This document shows, piece by piece, positions 14,310 to 21,895 of a DNA stretch of 30,426 nt. The translations under genes and the position numbers were made by a program. The DNA is from JACRLV01 sp045863555 (GTDB lineage: Bacteria > Planctomycetota > Phycisphaerae > UBA1845 > Fen-1342): the NCBI GenBank assembly GCA_045863555.1, contig BTUU01000032.1:1-30426 (forward strand), read 5' to 3'. The notes beneath the pieces were generated by a model. It was not told where the DNA came from. It searched no databases and worked only from the letters and a program-made list of their open reading frames with translations. The first letter of the stretch is position 1; every line of letters begins with the position of its first letter.

Positions 14310-15650
14310 ATGTCCACGCTCTCACGCCGCGAACTTCTGGCCGCCGCCGCCGCATTGCCCCTCGCCGCCGCAACGAGCCCCGCCGTCGCTTCCATTCGCC
14401 GCCGCTCGCCGAATGACAAGCTGAACATCGCCGGGATCGGCGTCGGCGGCATGGGCTTTGTGAACCTGAAGAACCTCGCCAGCGAGAACATCGTCGCCAT
14501 CTGCGATGTCGACCCGAACCTCGCCGGACGGGCGTTCGAAGCCTTCCCGAGCGCGAAGCGCTACATCGACTACCGTGACATGCTGGAAAAGCAGAGCGAC
14601 ATCGACGCGGTGATGATCGCCACGCCGGACCACACGCACGCGGTCATCGCGCTCGCCGCGATCCGCGCCGGCAAGCATGTGTACTGTCAGAAGCCGCTGA
14701 CTCACAACATCCTCGAAGCCCGCACGCTCGCGAAGGCCGCGGCGGCTTCGAAAGTGACGACGCAGATGGGCATCCAGGGCCACTCGGGCGAGGGCATCCG
14801 GCTGATTCGGGAGTGGATCGAAGACGGCCCGATCGGCGAGGTGCGCGAGGTCGCGGCGTGGTGCAATGATTCCTATTACCCCTGGGGCCATGCCGGCTGG
14901 AGCCCTGACATCAGCAAGCGCCCCACCGAGACGCCGGAACTGCCGAAGGGGATGAACTGGGATCTCTGGATCGGCCCGGCGCCGATGCGGCCGTATCACC
15001 CCGCGTATCACCCGATGCGCTGGCGGGCGTGGTGGGATTTCGGATCGAGCTGGATGGCCGATCGCGGGGCGCACACGTTTGACCCGATCGTGTGGGCGCT
15101 TGGCCTCGAAGCGCCGACCAGCGTCGATGCGACGACGCTCGGGCAGAATGAGGAAATGCACTGCATCGCGGGCGTCGTGACATTCCGCTTCGCCGGGCGG
15201 GGCAAAGCGCCGCCGGTGGTGCTCCGCTGGTACGAGGGCACACGCGCCCCGCGCCCGCCGGAGCTGGAGGAAGGTCGGACGATGGGCGACAGCGAGGGCG
15301 GAGCGCTCTTTTACGGCAGCAAGGGAATTCTCATGTGCGGCGTCTACGGCCAGAGTCCGCGGCTCATTCCCGAGACCCGGATGAAGGACTACAAGCGGCC
15401 GGAGCCGAAGTATCCGCGCATCCCCGATTCGCACGAGATGGAATGGGTGCGGGCGTGCAAGGAGGGCCGGAAGGCGAACGCCGAATTCGGCTACGGCGCG
15501 CTGGTGACCGAGATGTGTCACCTCGGCAACATCGCAAAACGCGTGGACGGCCGCATCGACTGGGACGCGGCGGCCATGAAGATCACGAACCGCGACGACG
15601 CCAACAAATTCGTCGGGCGCGAGTATCGAAGCGGGTGGACGCTCGACTGA
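14310..15650 (+). CDS. Tat-exported Gfo/Idh/MocA-family oxidoreductase
   Basis: The 446-residue protein begins with a twin-arginine signal (SRRELLAAAAALPLAAA), so it is likely exported folded to the periplasm. A Rossmann NAD(P)-binding domain starts IAGIGVGGMGFVNLKNL. YCQKPLTHNI replaces the family's EKP motif, as is common in planctomycete homologues. The C-terminal domain contains HPMRWRAWWDFGSSWMADRGAHTFDP. Members oxidise or rearrange sugars and inositols; the substrate here is unknown. The frame is open 26 codons further upstream, but AAGGAG at 14296-14301, 8 nt before the ATG at 14310, and the signal peptide fix the start there. The upstream 171 nt show nothing else recognisable. A strong hairpin follows the gene. 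Confidence 0.9.
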   Translation: MSTLSRRELLAAAAALPLAAATSPAVASIRRRSPNDKLNIAGIGVGGMGFVNLKNLASENIVAICDVDPNLAGRAFEAFPSAKRYIDYRDMLEKQSDIDAVMIATPDHTHAVIALAAIRAGKHVYCQKPLTHNILEARTLAKAAAASKVTTQMGIQGHSGEGIRLIREWIEDGPIGEVREVAAWCNDSYYPWGHAGWSPDISKRPTETPELPKGMNWDLWIGPAPMRPYHPAYHPMRWRAWWDFGSSWMADRGAHTFDPIVWALGLEAPTSVDATTLGQNEEMHCIAGVVTFRFAGRGKAPPVVLRWYEGTRAPRPPELEEGRTMGDSEGGALFYGSKGILMCGVYGQSPRLIPETRMKDYKRPEPKYPRIPDSHEMEWVRACKEGRKANAEFGYGALVTEMCHLGNIAKRVDGRIDWDAAAMKITNRDDANKFVGREYRSGWTLD

Positions 15651-15700
15651 GTTCCTCTCCCGCCCCGACTCGGAACCCTTGTCGATCGGTGCATAGCAAC

Positions 15701-15739
15701 GCTCCCTCGCGGCCGTGGCAGCCACGGTCGCGAGGGAGC
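15701..15739. terminator. Long near-perfect hairpin between convergent genes
   Basis: GCTCCCTCGCGGCCGTGGC, one A, and GCCACGGTCGCGAGGGAGC can pair over 19 positions with a single mismatch; the inner bases must open to form a loop. It lies between the oxidoreductase stop (15650) and the M56 gene stop (15767), so it could end transcription from both sides. There is no T-run on either strand, so a dispersed REP-like element is the main alternative. Confidence 0.6.
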
Positions 15740-15766
15740 AATCGGTCAGGGGTTCATGAATAGCCG

Positions 15767-18175
15767 TTACTTCGGCCCGTCGTTCTCTTCCACTGGCCGC
15801 GCTTCGATCGCGCCGCCGGGGCCGGTGGGAACTGTCAGGCTGTGAACACGGACGGCACCGCGGGCCTCCGCGCGTACTTCGCGCTGCGATCGCTGGTGAG
15901 CCCGCATCTCCGCAGGCGTCAGGATGCCGTCTTCGTTCGTGTCGGCTTCCGGATTCGCGTTGAGATACCGCTCACGGGTCGTCGACTGCATCTTGTCGAC
16001 GTACGCATCGCGCTCGTCGACGGTCAGCACGCCGTCTTCGTTCCGATCCGACTTCGGGTGCATCTTCAGAAAGCGCCGCATCGCGGCCGCCTGTGTCCGG
16101 TCGACCTGGGCCGCGATGTCTTCCTTCGCGGGCTGGGCGTCAATGTTCGACATGATCCACGCGGCCGGCGGCAGCGCCGGTTCGGCAACCAGCGCGCGGG
16201 TAAGCAGCATGGGTTGTCCCGCTACGGACCGGGCCGTGGCTACACGATCCAGCGTGGGAATCGGGCCGACGACTTCCGTCTCAGGCTCGGTTGACTCCAT
16301 GCGGAACAGATTGCCGATGATCGGAATGTCGCTCAGGAGCGGCACACCCATCACCTCCACCGGAGGCGACGTTTCGACCTGCGCATCGACACATCCTTCG
16401 GCCGCGGTCGTGGTCGTCACCCATACGCCGGGCTCGTCCGCCGTCGATTCGACCGTCAGTTCCAGCGTCTGCGGCTGGATGGCGATTCGCTGGGCGATCA
16501 TGGTCATCGCAGGCGCGGCTTCCTCACCCTGGACCTCAAAGACGATCTCCATTTCGCCGCCTTCGGACACCTTCGGCGAGACCGTGAATACACCAGGCCC
16601 GGGCGGAGGAGGCGGCAGCGGCGCGGTGAACGGTCCGCCCACGAGCTCGGCGGCCTCATCGGCCGACAGAACGCCGTCCAGATCGGTGTCCGCGTCGGGG
16701 TACTGAGCGAGAACGGCTTCGGGATTCGCCATGGCCTTCGCCACGACGAACGCGTCGTGTTCTTCGGGCGTCACGTTGCCATCACCGTCGATGTCGAGCC
16801 CTGGCCCCGCGTGGGCGTGCTGAAATGCCAGGAACTGCATCGGTGGACGCGGGCCGGCTTCGACCAGATGATCACCACCGATCAGCACCAGCTGCGCGGT
16901 CTCCAGCGTGGCGGTCGCCTCTCCGTCTCCGCCGTTCGTCGTCATGTGCAGCGCTATCCGGATCGGCGCGCCCTCCACTGGCGTTTCCGCAATCGGGTCG
17001 ATGCGGATCGACGACGTCTGGGCGTCCGCCGCGGGCATCGCGGATGCCTGCGGCGCGGGCCGCATTTTCTTCCTGGCGTCCGACTTGAGCGCGGCCGCGG
17101 ATGCGCCGCTGAGCGCGAAGCCCGTCCAGCCGATGAGCGTGGCGCCGGCCACGATCTTCACCCACCGACCGGCGCGCGGGGAATCCGTCGTGTTCAAAAT
17201 CATCTCGATTCTCCTCTGCACGTGAGATGCTCTGGCCGCCATCGAGGCGGGGGCGTACGCCGCCAGTCGCGGTCGGGTCCGCTGCACGCAGTCGAGCAGG
17301 CAGCGGGCGTACTGCGCCGGCGAGAGCGCGCCGCGACGAAGGGCCCATTCGTCGCAGGCATGCTCGCGCGCCAGGTCGATCCGACGATTGACCCACGCCA
17401 CAACCGGCCAGAAGTAAAGAACCGTCCCGGCGAGCCACTGCAGGTAACGCACCAGCAGGTCGCCGCGACGTAGATGGGCAATTTCGTGAAGCACGACCGC
17501 TTCGAACTCGGCCGGGCGGTCCAGGTGCCGCCGCGCGAGTACGAGCGTGGGGCGCAGCGCGCCGAATACGAACGGTGCGGACGCGGTATCGCTGATCCGC
17601 ACGCGCGGCGATTGATAGACGCCTGCTCCGTGGGCGATCCGCGCCACCTGGGATGCGACCTCCGCCGATGCGGGCTCGAGCTGTGTGCAGCGCCGCGCGA
17701 ATCGGATATATGCCCCGATCCGTAGTCCGGCCACGAGCACGAGACCGGCGAGGTACGCCAGGGTGATCAGCGTGAATACCGGAACGCGCGCCGCGTTCGT
17801 CGGCGCGGCCGCTGCCTCGACGGGCGCGGCGAACGGAACCGCGTACACGATCCACTCGCCGCCGCCGGCGGGCGACGGCAGAGGTTGTACCGCGGGCGGC
17901 GGACTCTGCGGAACCAGGGCGATCGGCGAACAGGCCGAGATCAGCGACGAGAGTGAATACGAGAACTCCGGCCCGATCGGCACGATGAACTTCACCAGCA
18001 CGATCACCCAGAACGCCGCGTGAACCGCAGGCCGCACGCGCCGGAGCGCAAGCGAGGTAACCAGCCACGTCAGCAGCGCCAGCGCGCTCCCGTAAACGAG
18101 CGCCTGACCGACCCAGTAGAGAACGCCGGCCGAAAGTCCATCCAGCTGCGCCAGCGCGGAGACCAGAGAAGTCAT
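15767..18175 (-). CDS. M56 (BlaR1/MecR1-like) membrane metallopeptidase with EF-hands
   Basis: Membrane helices in residues 1-160 and around 250 and 345 flank a cytosolic zinc-peptidase domain. HEIAH (230-234) and EHACDEW (271-277) are its zinc ligands, as in BlaR1, which cleaves its BlaI repressor after sensing a signal. The beta-lactam-binding sensor of BlaR1 is absent. Instead, a 440-residue extracytoplasmic part has four EF-hand loops (from D461, D496, D710 and D745) able to bind calcium. It also has an isolated VPLLSDIPIIGNLFR (611-625), which resembles the C-terminal motif of secretins. The protein has 802 residues. Its ATG overlaps the blaI stop by 4 nt. It likely transmits an envelope signal to BlaI; the signal is unknown. 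Confidence 0.88.
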   Translation of the reverse strand: MTSLVSALAQLDGLSAGVLYWVGQALVYGSALALLTWLVTSLALRRVRPAVHAAFWVIVLVKFIVPIGPEFSYSLSSLISACSPIALVPQSPPPAVQPLPSPAGGGEWIVYAVPFAAPVEAAAAPTNAARVPVFTLITLAYLAGLVLVAGLRIGAYIRFARRCTQLEPASAEVASQVARIAHGAGVYQSPRVRISDTASAPFVFGALRPTLVLARRHLDRPAEFEAVVLHEIAHLRRGDLLVRYLQWLAGTVLYFWPVVAWVNRRIDLAREHACDEWALRRGALSPAQYARCLLDCVQRTRPRLAAYAPASMAARASHVQRRIEMILNTTDSPRAGRWVKIVAGATLIGWTGFALSGASAAALKSDARKKMRPAPQASAMPAADAQTSSIRIDPIAETPVEGAPIRIALHMTTNGGDGEATATLETAQLVLIGGDHLVEAGPRPPMQFLAFQHAHAGPGLDIDGDGNVTPEEHDAFVVAKAMANPEAVLAQYPDADTDLDGVLSADEAAELVGGPFTAPLPPPPPGPGVFTVSPKVSEGGEMEIVFEVQGEEAAPAMTMIAQRIAIQPQTLELTVESTADEPGVWVTTTTAAEGCVDAQVETSPPVEVMGVPLLSDIPIIGNLFRMESTEPETEVVGPIPTLDRVATARSVAGQPMLLTRALVAEPALPPAAWIMSNIDAQPAKEDIAAQVDRTQAAAMRRFLKMHPKSDRNEDGVLTVDERDAYVDKMQSTTRERYLNANPEADTNEDGILTPAEMRAHQRSQREVRAEARGAVRVHSLTVPTGPGGAIEARPVEENDGPK

Positions 18176-18594
18176 GGCTTGGATTCCTCCGTCCGGTCGA
18201 GCTTCTGCCGCTCTTTCGCCTCGATCATCGCTTCCAGGCGCTTCAGCACATCCGGCGAGAGGTCGACTTCCTCAACGAGCCGCAGGACCAGTTCACCCGC
18301 CTGACCGTCAAAGACGGTGCTCACGAATTGCTTGAGCCGCTCGGCCAGCACCGAATCACGCCGGACCGCGGCCTTGTAGACGTACGGCTGGCGATCGCGG
18401 TCGACATCCAGTGCGCCTTTTGACGCAAGCTGGTTCATCAGGGTCATCACCGTCGTGTACGCGGGCGGATCGCCGTCGGCGTCGTCCTTCTCGAGAAGAT
18501 CGCGCACGTCTCGGACCGTCACCTCACCCAATCTCCAGACGGCCTTGAGAACGCGAAGCTCAGCGGCGGTGATGTGGGGAAGATCGGGCGGCAT
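18172..18594 (-). CDS. BlaI/MecI/CopY-family transcriptional repressor
   Basis: The 140-residue protein has the winged-helix domain of BlaI/MecI: ITAAELRVLKAVWRLGEVTVRDV leads into the recognition segment AYTTVMTLMNQLASKGAL, and the wing is DRQPYVYKA. A C-terminal helical dimerisation region follows (LKQFVSTVFDGQAGELVLRLVEE). It should dimerise, repress its own operon and be cut by the M56 protein. The residues around the usual cleavage site are not clearly conserved. A perfect inverted repeat lies 40 nt upstream of its start and is the expected binding site. It is coupled by a 4-nt overlap to the M56 gene. No beta-lactamase or other obvious target gene is beside it. Confidence 0.92.
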   Translation of the reverse strand: MPPDLPHITAAELRVLKAVWRLGEVTVRDVRDLLEKDDADGDPPAYTTVMTLMNQLASKGALDVDRDRQPYVYKAAVRRDSVLAERLKQFVSTVFDGQAGELVLRLVEEVDLSPDVLKRLEAMIEAKERQKLDRTEESKP

Positions 18595-18633
18595 CGTGCA
18601 TCTCCAGGGACGCTTACTAGGTTCATCGGAAGT

Positions 18634-18651
18634 CTACTATGTCCATAGTAG
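18634..18651 (-). promoter_or_regulatory. BlaI-type operator
   Basis: CTACTATG-GA-CATAGTAG (minus strand) has perfect 8-bp inverted arms around a 2-bp spacer. It shares the TACTA...TAGTA ends of known BlaI/MecI operators. It lies between the blaI start (18594) and the divergent gene at 18741. A/T-rich runs at 18660-18678 sit just upstream of it with respect to blaI and could aid the promoter. Confidence 0.72.
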
Positions 18652-18740
18652 CCATGCAAGCCTTTTTTTGCATTTTTTCTGTGCGAGGTTCCGCCTCAAT
18701 CGCGCTATTAGAGATGTAGGCACTTCGGAGGACTCGTTGC

Positions 18741-19190
18741 ATGCCTGAACCGATCCAGTTTCGCGCTTCGCGGGCCGCGGAAGCCGCGCGTTCGCTCGCG
18801 GAGACGTGCGTTTCCTGGATCGACATGCACAACGCGCTGTTCGGGCTCGGCGGGATCTGCTCGCAACTCTTTATTTCTGAGATAGATAGGACCGCTTTCG
18901 CGCGCACGCCCGAATTCACCGAGATCCACGAACTCATCGGACAGGTCCGGGATCGGTGCGGAGATCCCTCCACTCTCGCAACCGACCTTTCGATGGCGAA
19001 CGGCCGTATTCTCGTCCGCGTTCCCCGATCAATGCACGCCGCGCTGCTGGCGGAGGCCACCGCCGAAGGGGTGAGTCTGAATCAGCTTTGCGCGGCCAAA
19101 CTGAGCCTGCAACTCCGGGCGATCGCCGTCGTGAATCACCAGGCCCTCCCTGCCGCGCAAGTTATTTCCGCAACAACAGTTGTCGGCTAA
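18741..19190 (+). CDS. Protein with HicB-like ribbon-helix-helix domain
   Basis: The C-terminal part (about residues 88-125, NGRILVRVPRSMHAALLAEA followed by EGVSLNQLCAAKL) matches the ribbon-helix-helix of HicB/Arc-type DNA-binding proteins. The N-terminal 85 residues are helical and unlike the RNase-H-like domain of true HicB antitoxins. It could be a small transcription regulator. No HicA toxin gene is next to it, so a toxin-antitoxin role is not supported. It is divergent from blaI, 146 bp away, and the BlaI operator lies between, so BlaI might also control it. GGAGG about 10 nt upstream supports the ATG at 18741. It ends 2 nt from the convergent lipoyl-transferase gene. Confidence 0.65.
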   Translation: MPEPIQFRASRAAEAARSLAETCVSWIDMHNALFGLGGICSQLFISEIDRTAFARTPEFTEIHELIGQVRDRCGDPSTLATDLSMANGRILVRVPRSMHAALLAEATAEGVSLNQLCAAKLSLQLRAIAVVNHQALPAAQVISATTVVG

Positions 19191-19192
19191 GG

Positions 19193-19939
19193 TCACCGCC
19201 GCCGAAGCCATTCGTCCGAAGCGTGCACGGCCGAGCGGGCCGCGACATCGGCCAGTTCGTCAGCCCGCCACGTCGCCGGAACAAGCGTGAGCCCAAACGA
19301 ATCGGCCAGTGCTGCCGCGAACGCATCAATCCACCGGTCCACGACGGTTGACGGCGGATCGCCCAAGTCCGCCCCGGGCTGCGCGACGGCTCCGCGGCCG
19401 AGGATCAACGATCCGTGCTGCATGACGCGACCGGGGATGCGCCGCTGGGCGCTCCCGAGGACTTTCCGGCCGCGAATCAGCAGGTCGGTCCGGCCTGGTT
19501 TTTCGAAACAGAAAAACGGGCCGGTGCGGGGCGTGGGCAGGGGAAAGTTCTCGGGCGCCAATTCCGTGGCGATTCCGTCCCCCGCGAGCACCCCGCGCCA
19601 GCATTCGTGCACGGCGCGATAGAGCTCCGCCGGGCCGCGCCGGGCCACGGAGATCGAATCGTCGAGGATCAGCGCATAAGTGATCTCGCGATCATGCAGA
19701 ATCGCTCCGCCTCCAGTCGCACGACGCACGACGCTAAGGCCGCGGAGCGGTTCGGGGAGCGTCGCAATGTCGCCGTACTGCTGGAAATATCCGAGGCTGA
19801 GCGTCGGCGGCGTCCACTGATAGATTCGCAGAGAGGCCGGCCGCCGAAGCGGCGAGTGCAGCAGGTGCTCGTCACGGGCCATGTTCGTCGCGCCGTCGAG
19901 CGGTGGATCGCGGAAGTACGCGAGCGTGGGTCTGTCCAT
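19193..19939 (-). CDS. Lipoate/octanoate protein ligase family (LipM-like octanoyltransferase)
   Basis: The enzyme family moves octanoyl or lipoyl groups onto lipoyl domains of dehydrogenase complexes. The 248-residue protein has RRATGGGAILHD (72-83), GRKVLGSAQRR with the conserved lysine K159, and MQHGSLIL (H175). A cysteine at 144 (FFCFEKPGR) lies where LipM/LipL enzymes have their catalytic cysteine, so acyl transfer by thioester is more likely than ATP-dependent ligation. The frame extends 43 codons further upstream, but that part is arginine-rich and unlike the family. The ATG at 19939 (MDRPTLAYFRD) fits the family N-terminus. GATAAT at 19977-19982 (minus) is a possible -10 box. The assignment to octanoyltransferase rather than lipoate ligase is inference. 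Confidence 0.82.
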   Translation of the reverse strand: MDRPTLAYFRDPPLDGATNMARDEHLLHSPLRRPASLRIYQWTPPTLSLGYFQQYGDIATLPEPLRGLSVVRRATGGGAILHDREITYALILDDSISVARRGPAELYRAVHECWRGVLAGDGIATELAPENFPLPTPRTGPFFCFEKPGRTDLLIRGRKVLGSAQRRIPGRVMQHGSLILGRGAVAQPGADLGDPPSTVVDRWIDAFAAALADSFGLTLVPATWRADELADVAARSAVHASDEWLRRR

Positions 19940-20039
19940 GGTCCCGTTCTCGCGCCGGCGGTCGCCGGATCGCGGTATTATCGCACGCCGAGGCATAATC
20001 CCATGCCGCGGAAAAATGGTACCCGCAAATCGACAGTCG

Positions 20040-21335
20040 ATGACGGCCGAAACAGCGAAGAGATTCACACCGCCCGCCCGCCGCAGTTGCGGAACCGCGT
20101 TTCTGTGCGCACTCGGCGTATTTGCGGCGGCGCTTGTGACCTATTCAGCGATCGCATGGGTATTCGGGCACGATTCCGCCAGGCCCGTCTACTTCGACCA
20201 TCTGGCTCAGGCGTTCCTCTCGGGGCGTCTGCATCTTGACCCGCCTCCGGGCACGCACGATCTCTCGGAATTCGAGGGGCGCTGGTACGTTCCATTCCCC
20301 CCGCTGCCCGCGCTGCTGATGCTCCCGCTCGTCGGCTTGCTCGGGCTCGATCACGTCAACAGCGTCTATTTTTCGATCGGGGTGGGCGCGGGCACCGCGG
20401 CGCTGCTCTGGTCACTCCTCGACTCGCTCGCCGTCCGCCGGGTCGTCCGTCTCGGCCCGGCCGGGCGGATCATGCTCATCGCGTTTTTTCTGCTGGGTAC
20501 GGTTCACGCCTACGTCGCGGTCGAGGGTTCCGTCTGGTTTCTCAGCCAGACCTGTACCGTCTTCTTCGTCGCGCTCGCCGCGAATTGCGCGATCTGGTTT
20601 CGATCCCCCCTCCCCGCGTCGCTTGCCCTCGGGCTCGCGATGGCGGCGCGGCCGCACGTGCTGCTGTGCTGGCCCCTGCTCGTCGGTCTGGCGCGGCTGC
20701 GCGACGACTCTCCGGGCTCGATCCGTCAATCGTGGCTCGCTGACTGCCGAGCCGCCCTCACGGCAAAGCGGAGATGGATCATCGGATCTCTCGTCGGGCC
20801 CGCGCTGACCATCGTGTCGCTCAGCACATACAATTACGCGCGTTTTCGCGATCCACTGGACTTCGGCTATCTGTCACAGAAGATCGAGGCCGGCCTGATG
20901 GCGCCGCTGTTCATGGAAGGCCAGTTCAGCCTGGCGCACGTTCCCAGGAATCTCCACGTACTGCTTGTTCAGGGGCGCGTACGCGATCACTGGACCGGTC
21001 GGTTGGTTCCCAGCGACGTCGGCATGAGTGTGATCCTGACCAGTCCGGCCCTGCTTTGGATTTTCTTCGCCCTGCCCCGGCGAAATCCCGCCGTTCGGGG
21101 CGCCTGGATGGCCGCAGGTCTGACGCTCGTTCCGCTGCTTCTTTACTACAACACGGGGTGGCGGCAATTCGGCTACCGCTTCATCCTCGACCTGATCGTG
21201 CCGCTCGTCGTACTCCTCGCCGTCGCTGCCGGCCGGCGGATCAACCCCGTACTTGGCGTGCTCCTGCTCGTGTCAATCGCCGTGAACCTTCTCGGCGCCT
21301 TCTGGTGGTTCACCGAGGTTTCGCTGCCGTCGTAG
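20040..21335 (+). CDS. Polytopic membrane protein, GT-C glycosyltransferase-like
   Basis: The 431-residue protein has about ten hydrophobic segments, starting with GTAFLCALGVFAAALVTYSA. The segment between the first two helices is polar (HDSARPVYFDHLAQAFLSGR and GRWYVPFPPLPALLMLPLVG). Such a loop with acidic residues, followed by PFPP, is seen in undecaprenyl-phosphate-sugar glycosyltransferases (PMT/ArnT-like), but I see no decisive motif, so this is tentative. The start is uncertain: ATG 20016 and ATG 20040 are both possible, and neither has a good ribosome binding site. CATAAT at 19994-19999 may be a -10 box. The gene is divergent from the lipoyl-transferase gene by 100 bp, and a small zinc-ribbon gene follows 98 nt later. 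Confidence 0.6.
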   Translation: MTAETAKRFTPPARRSCGTAFLCALGVFAAALVTYSAIAWVFGHDSARPVYFDHLAQAFLSGRLHLDPPPGTHDLSEFEGRWYVPFPPLPALLMLPLVGLLGLDHVNSVYFSIGVGAGTAALLWSLLDSLAVRRVVRLGPAGRIMLIAFFLLGTVHAYVAVEGSVWFLSQTCTVFFVALAANCAIWFRSPLPASLALGLAMAARPHVLLCWPLLVGLARLRDDSPGSIRQSWLADCRAALTAKRRWIIGSLVGPALTIVSLSTYNYARFRDPLDFGYLSQKIEAGLMAPLFMEGQFSLAHVPRNLHVLLVQGRVRDHWTGRLVPSDVGMSVILTSPALLWIFFALPRRNPAVRGAWMAAGLTLVPLLLYYNTGWRQFGYRFILDLIVPLVVLLAVAAGRRINPVLGVLLLVSIAVNLLGAFWWFTEVSLPS

Positions 21336-21433
21336 CGAAACGAACTGACTTTCCCCCCGCGGCGTGCGGCGTATACTGCGAAGCGACGACTCACATCAGC
21401 GGCCGGCCGGCCGCGCAGGATCAGGAGACCGGC

Positions 21434-21847
21434 ATGTCGAGCGAATCCGAATACATCGCGTGCGACGGCTGCGGCGCGACGATTTACCCCGAGCACCTCG
21501 ACGCGGGCGCCGCGCAACGCATCGGCGGCCGGCTGCTTTGCCCTCACTGCGTCAGCGCGGAGAAAAAACCGCCGCCGACTCCGATCATCGCGTCGAAGGC
21601 GGTGAACATCCTCGCCGGAAACCGGACGGAGTTCGCCCGTCCGCTCGACCCGGCGAGCGCCTTCGCCACGCGCTGCAAGACGTTTCACACCAAGCTCGCG
21701 GACGCGTCGATCGCCTACCTCGATCAGCAGATCAACGAGTGGATCGACGGCCACGAGGACGTTCGCGTCAAATTCGCAACGACAACCGTCGGCGTCGTCG
21801 AGGGCAAGCACAACGACCCGCATCTCATCGTCACGCTCTTCTTCTGA
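21434..21847 (+). CDS. Uncharacterised zinc-ribbon protein with conserved C-terminal domain
   Basis: The 137-residue protein starts with a small zinc ribbon: C10-D-G-C13 and L-C36-P-H-C39, separated by IYPEHLDAGAAQRIGGRL. A proline-rich linker follows. The C-terminal domain of about 85 residues contains FATRCKTFHTKLADASIAYL, NEWIDGHEDVRVKFATTTVG and a hydrophobic end LIVTLFF. I have the impression of a conserved planctomycete family but know no function. AGGAGA at 21423-21428 supports the ATG at 21434; the frame is open further upstream only as a shadow of the membrane-protein gene. selB starts 48 nt downstream but has its own candidate -10 box, so a shared operon is uncertain. Confidence 0.75.
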   Translation: MSSESEYIACDGCGATIYPEHLDAGAAQRIGGRLLCPHCVSAEKKPPPTPIIASKAVNILAGNRTEFARPLDPASAFATRCKTFHTKLADASIAYLDQQINEWIDGHEDVRVKFATTTVGVVEGKHNDPHLIVTLFF

Positions 21848-21882
21848 TCCGCCCGTTCGAAGCGCCGGGCGACGCGGGCGCG

Positions 21883-21888
21883 TACAAT
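21883..21888 (+). promoter_or_regulatory. Candidate -10 box for leaderless selB mRNA
   Basis: TACAAT (five of six to consensus) is followed by exactly 7 nt and then the selB ATG. Transcription would begin at or next to the start codon, giving a leaderless transcript. No -35 match and no Shine-Dalgarno sequence is visible. Confidence 0.4.
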
Positions 21889-21895
21889 CGACCGC

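Noticed and set aside
19940..20068. N-terminal extension of the lipoyl-transferase-family protein to 20068
   Set aside because: The added 43 residues are arginine-rich, overlap the divergent promoter region and are not part of the family; ATG 19939 fits better.
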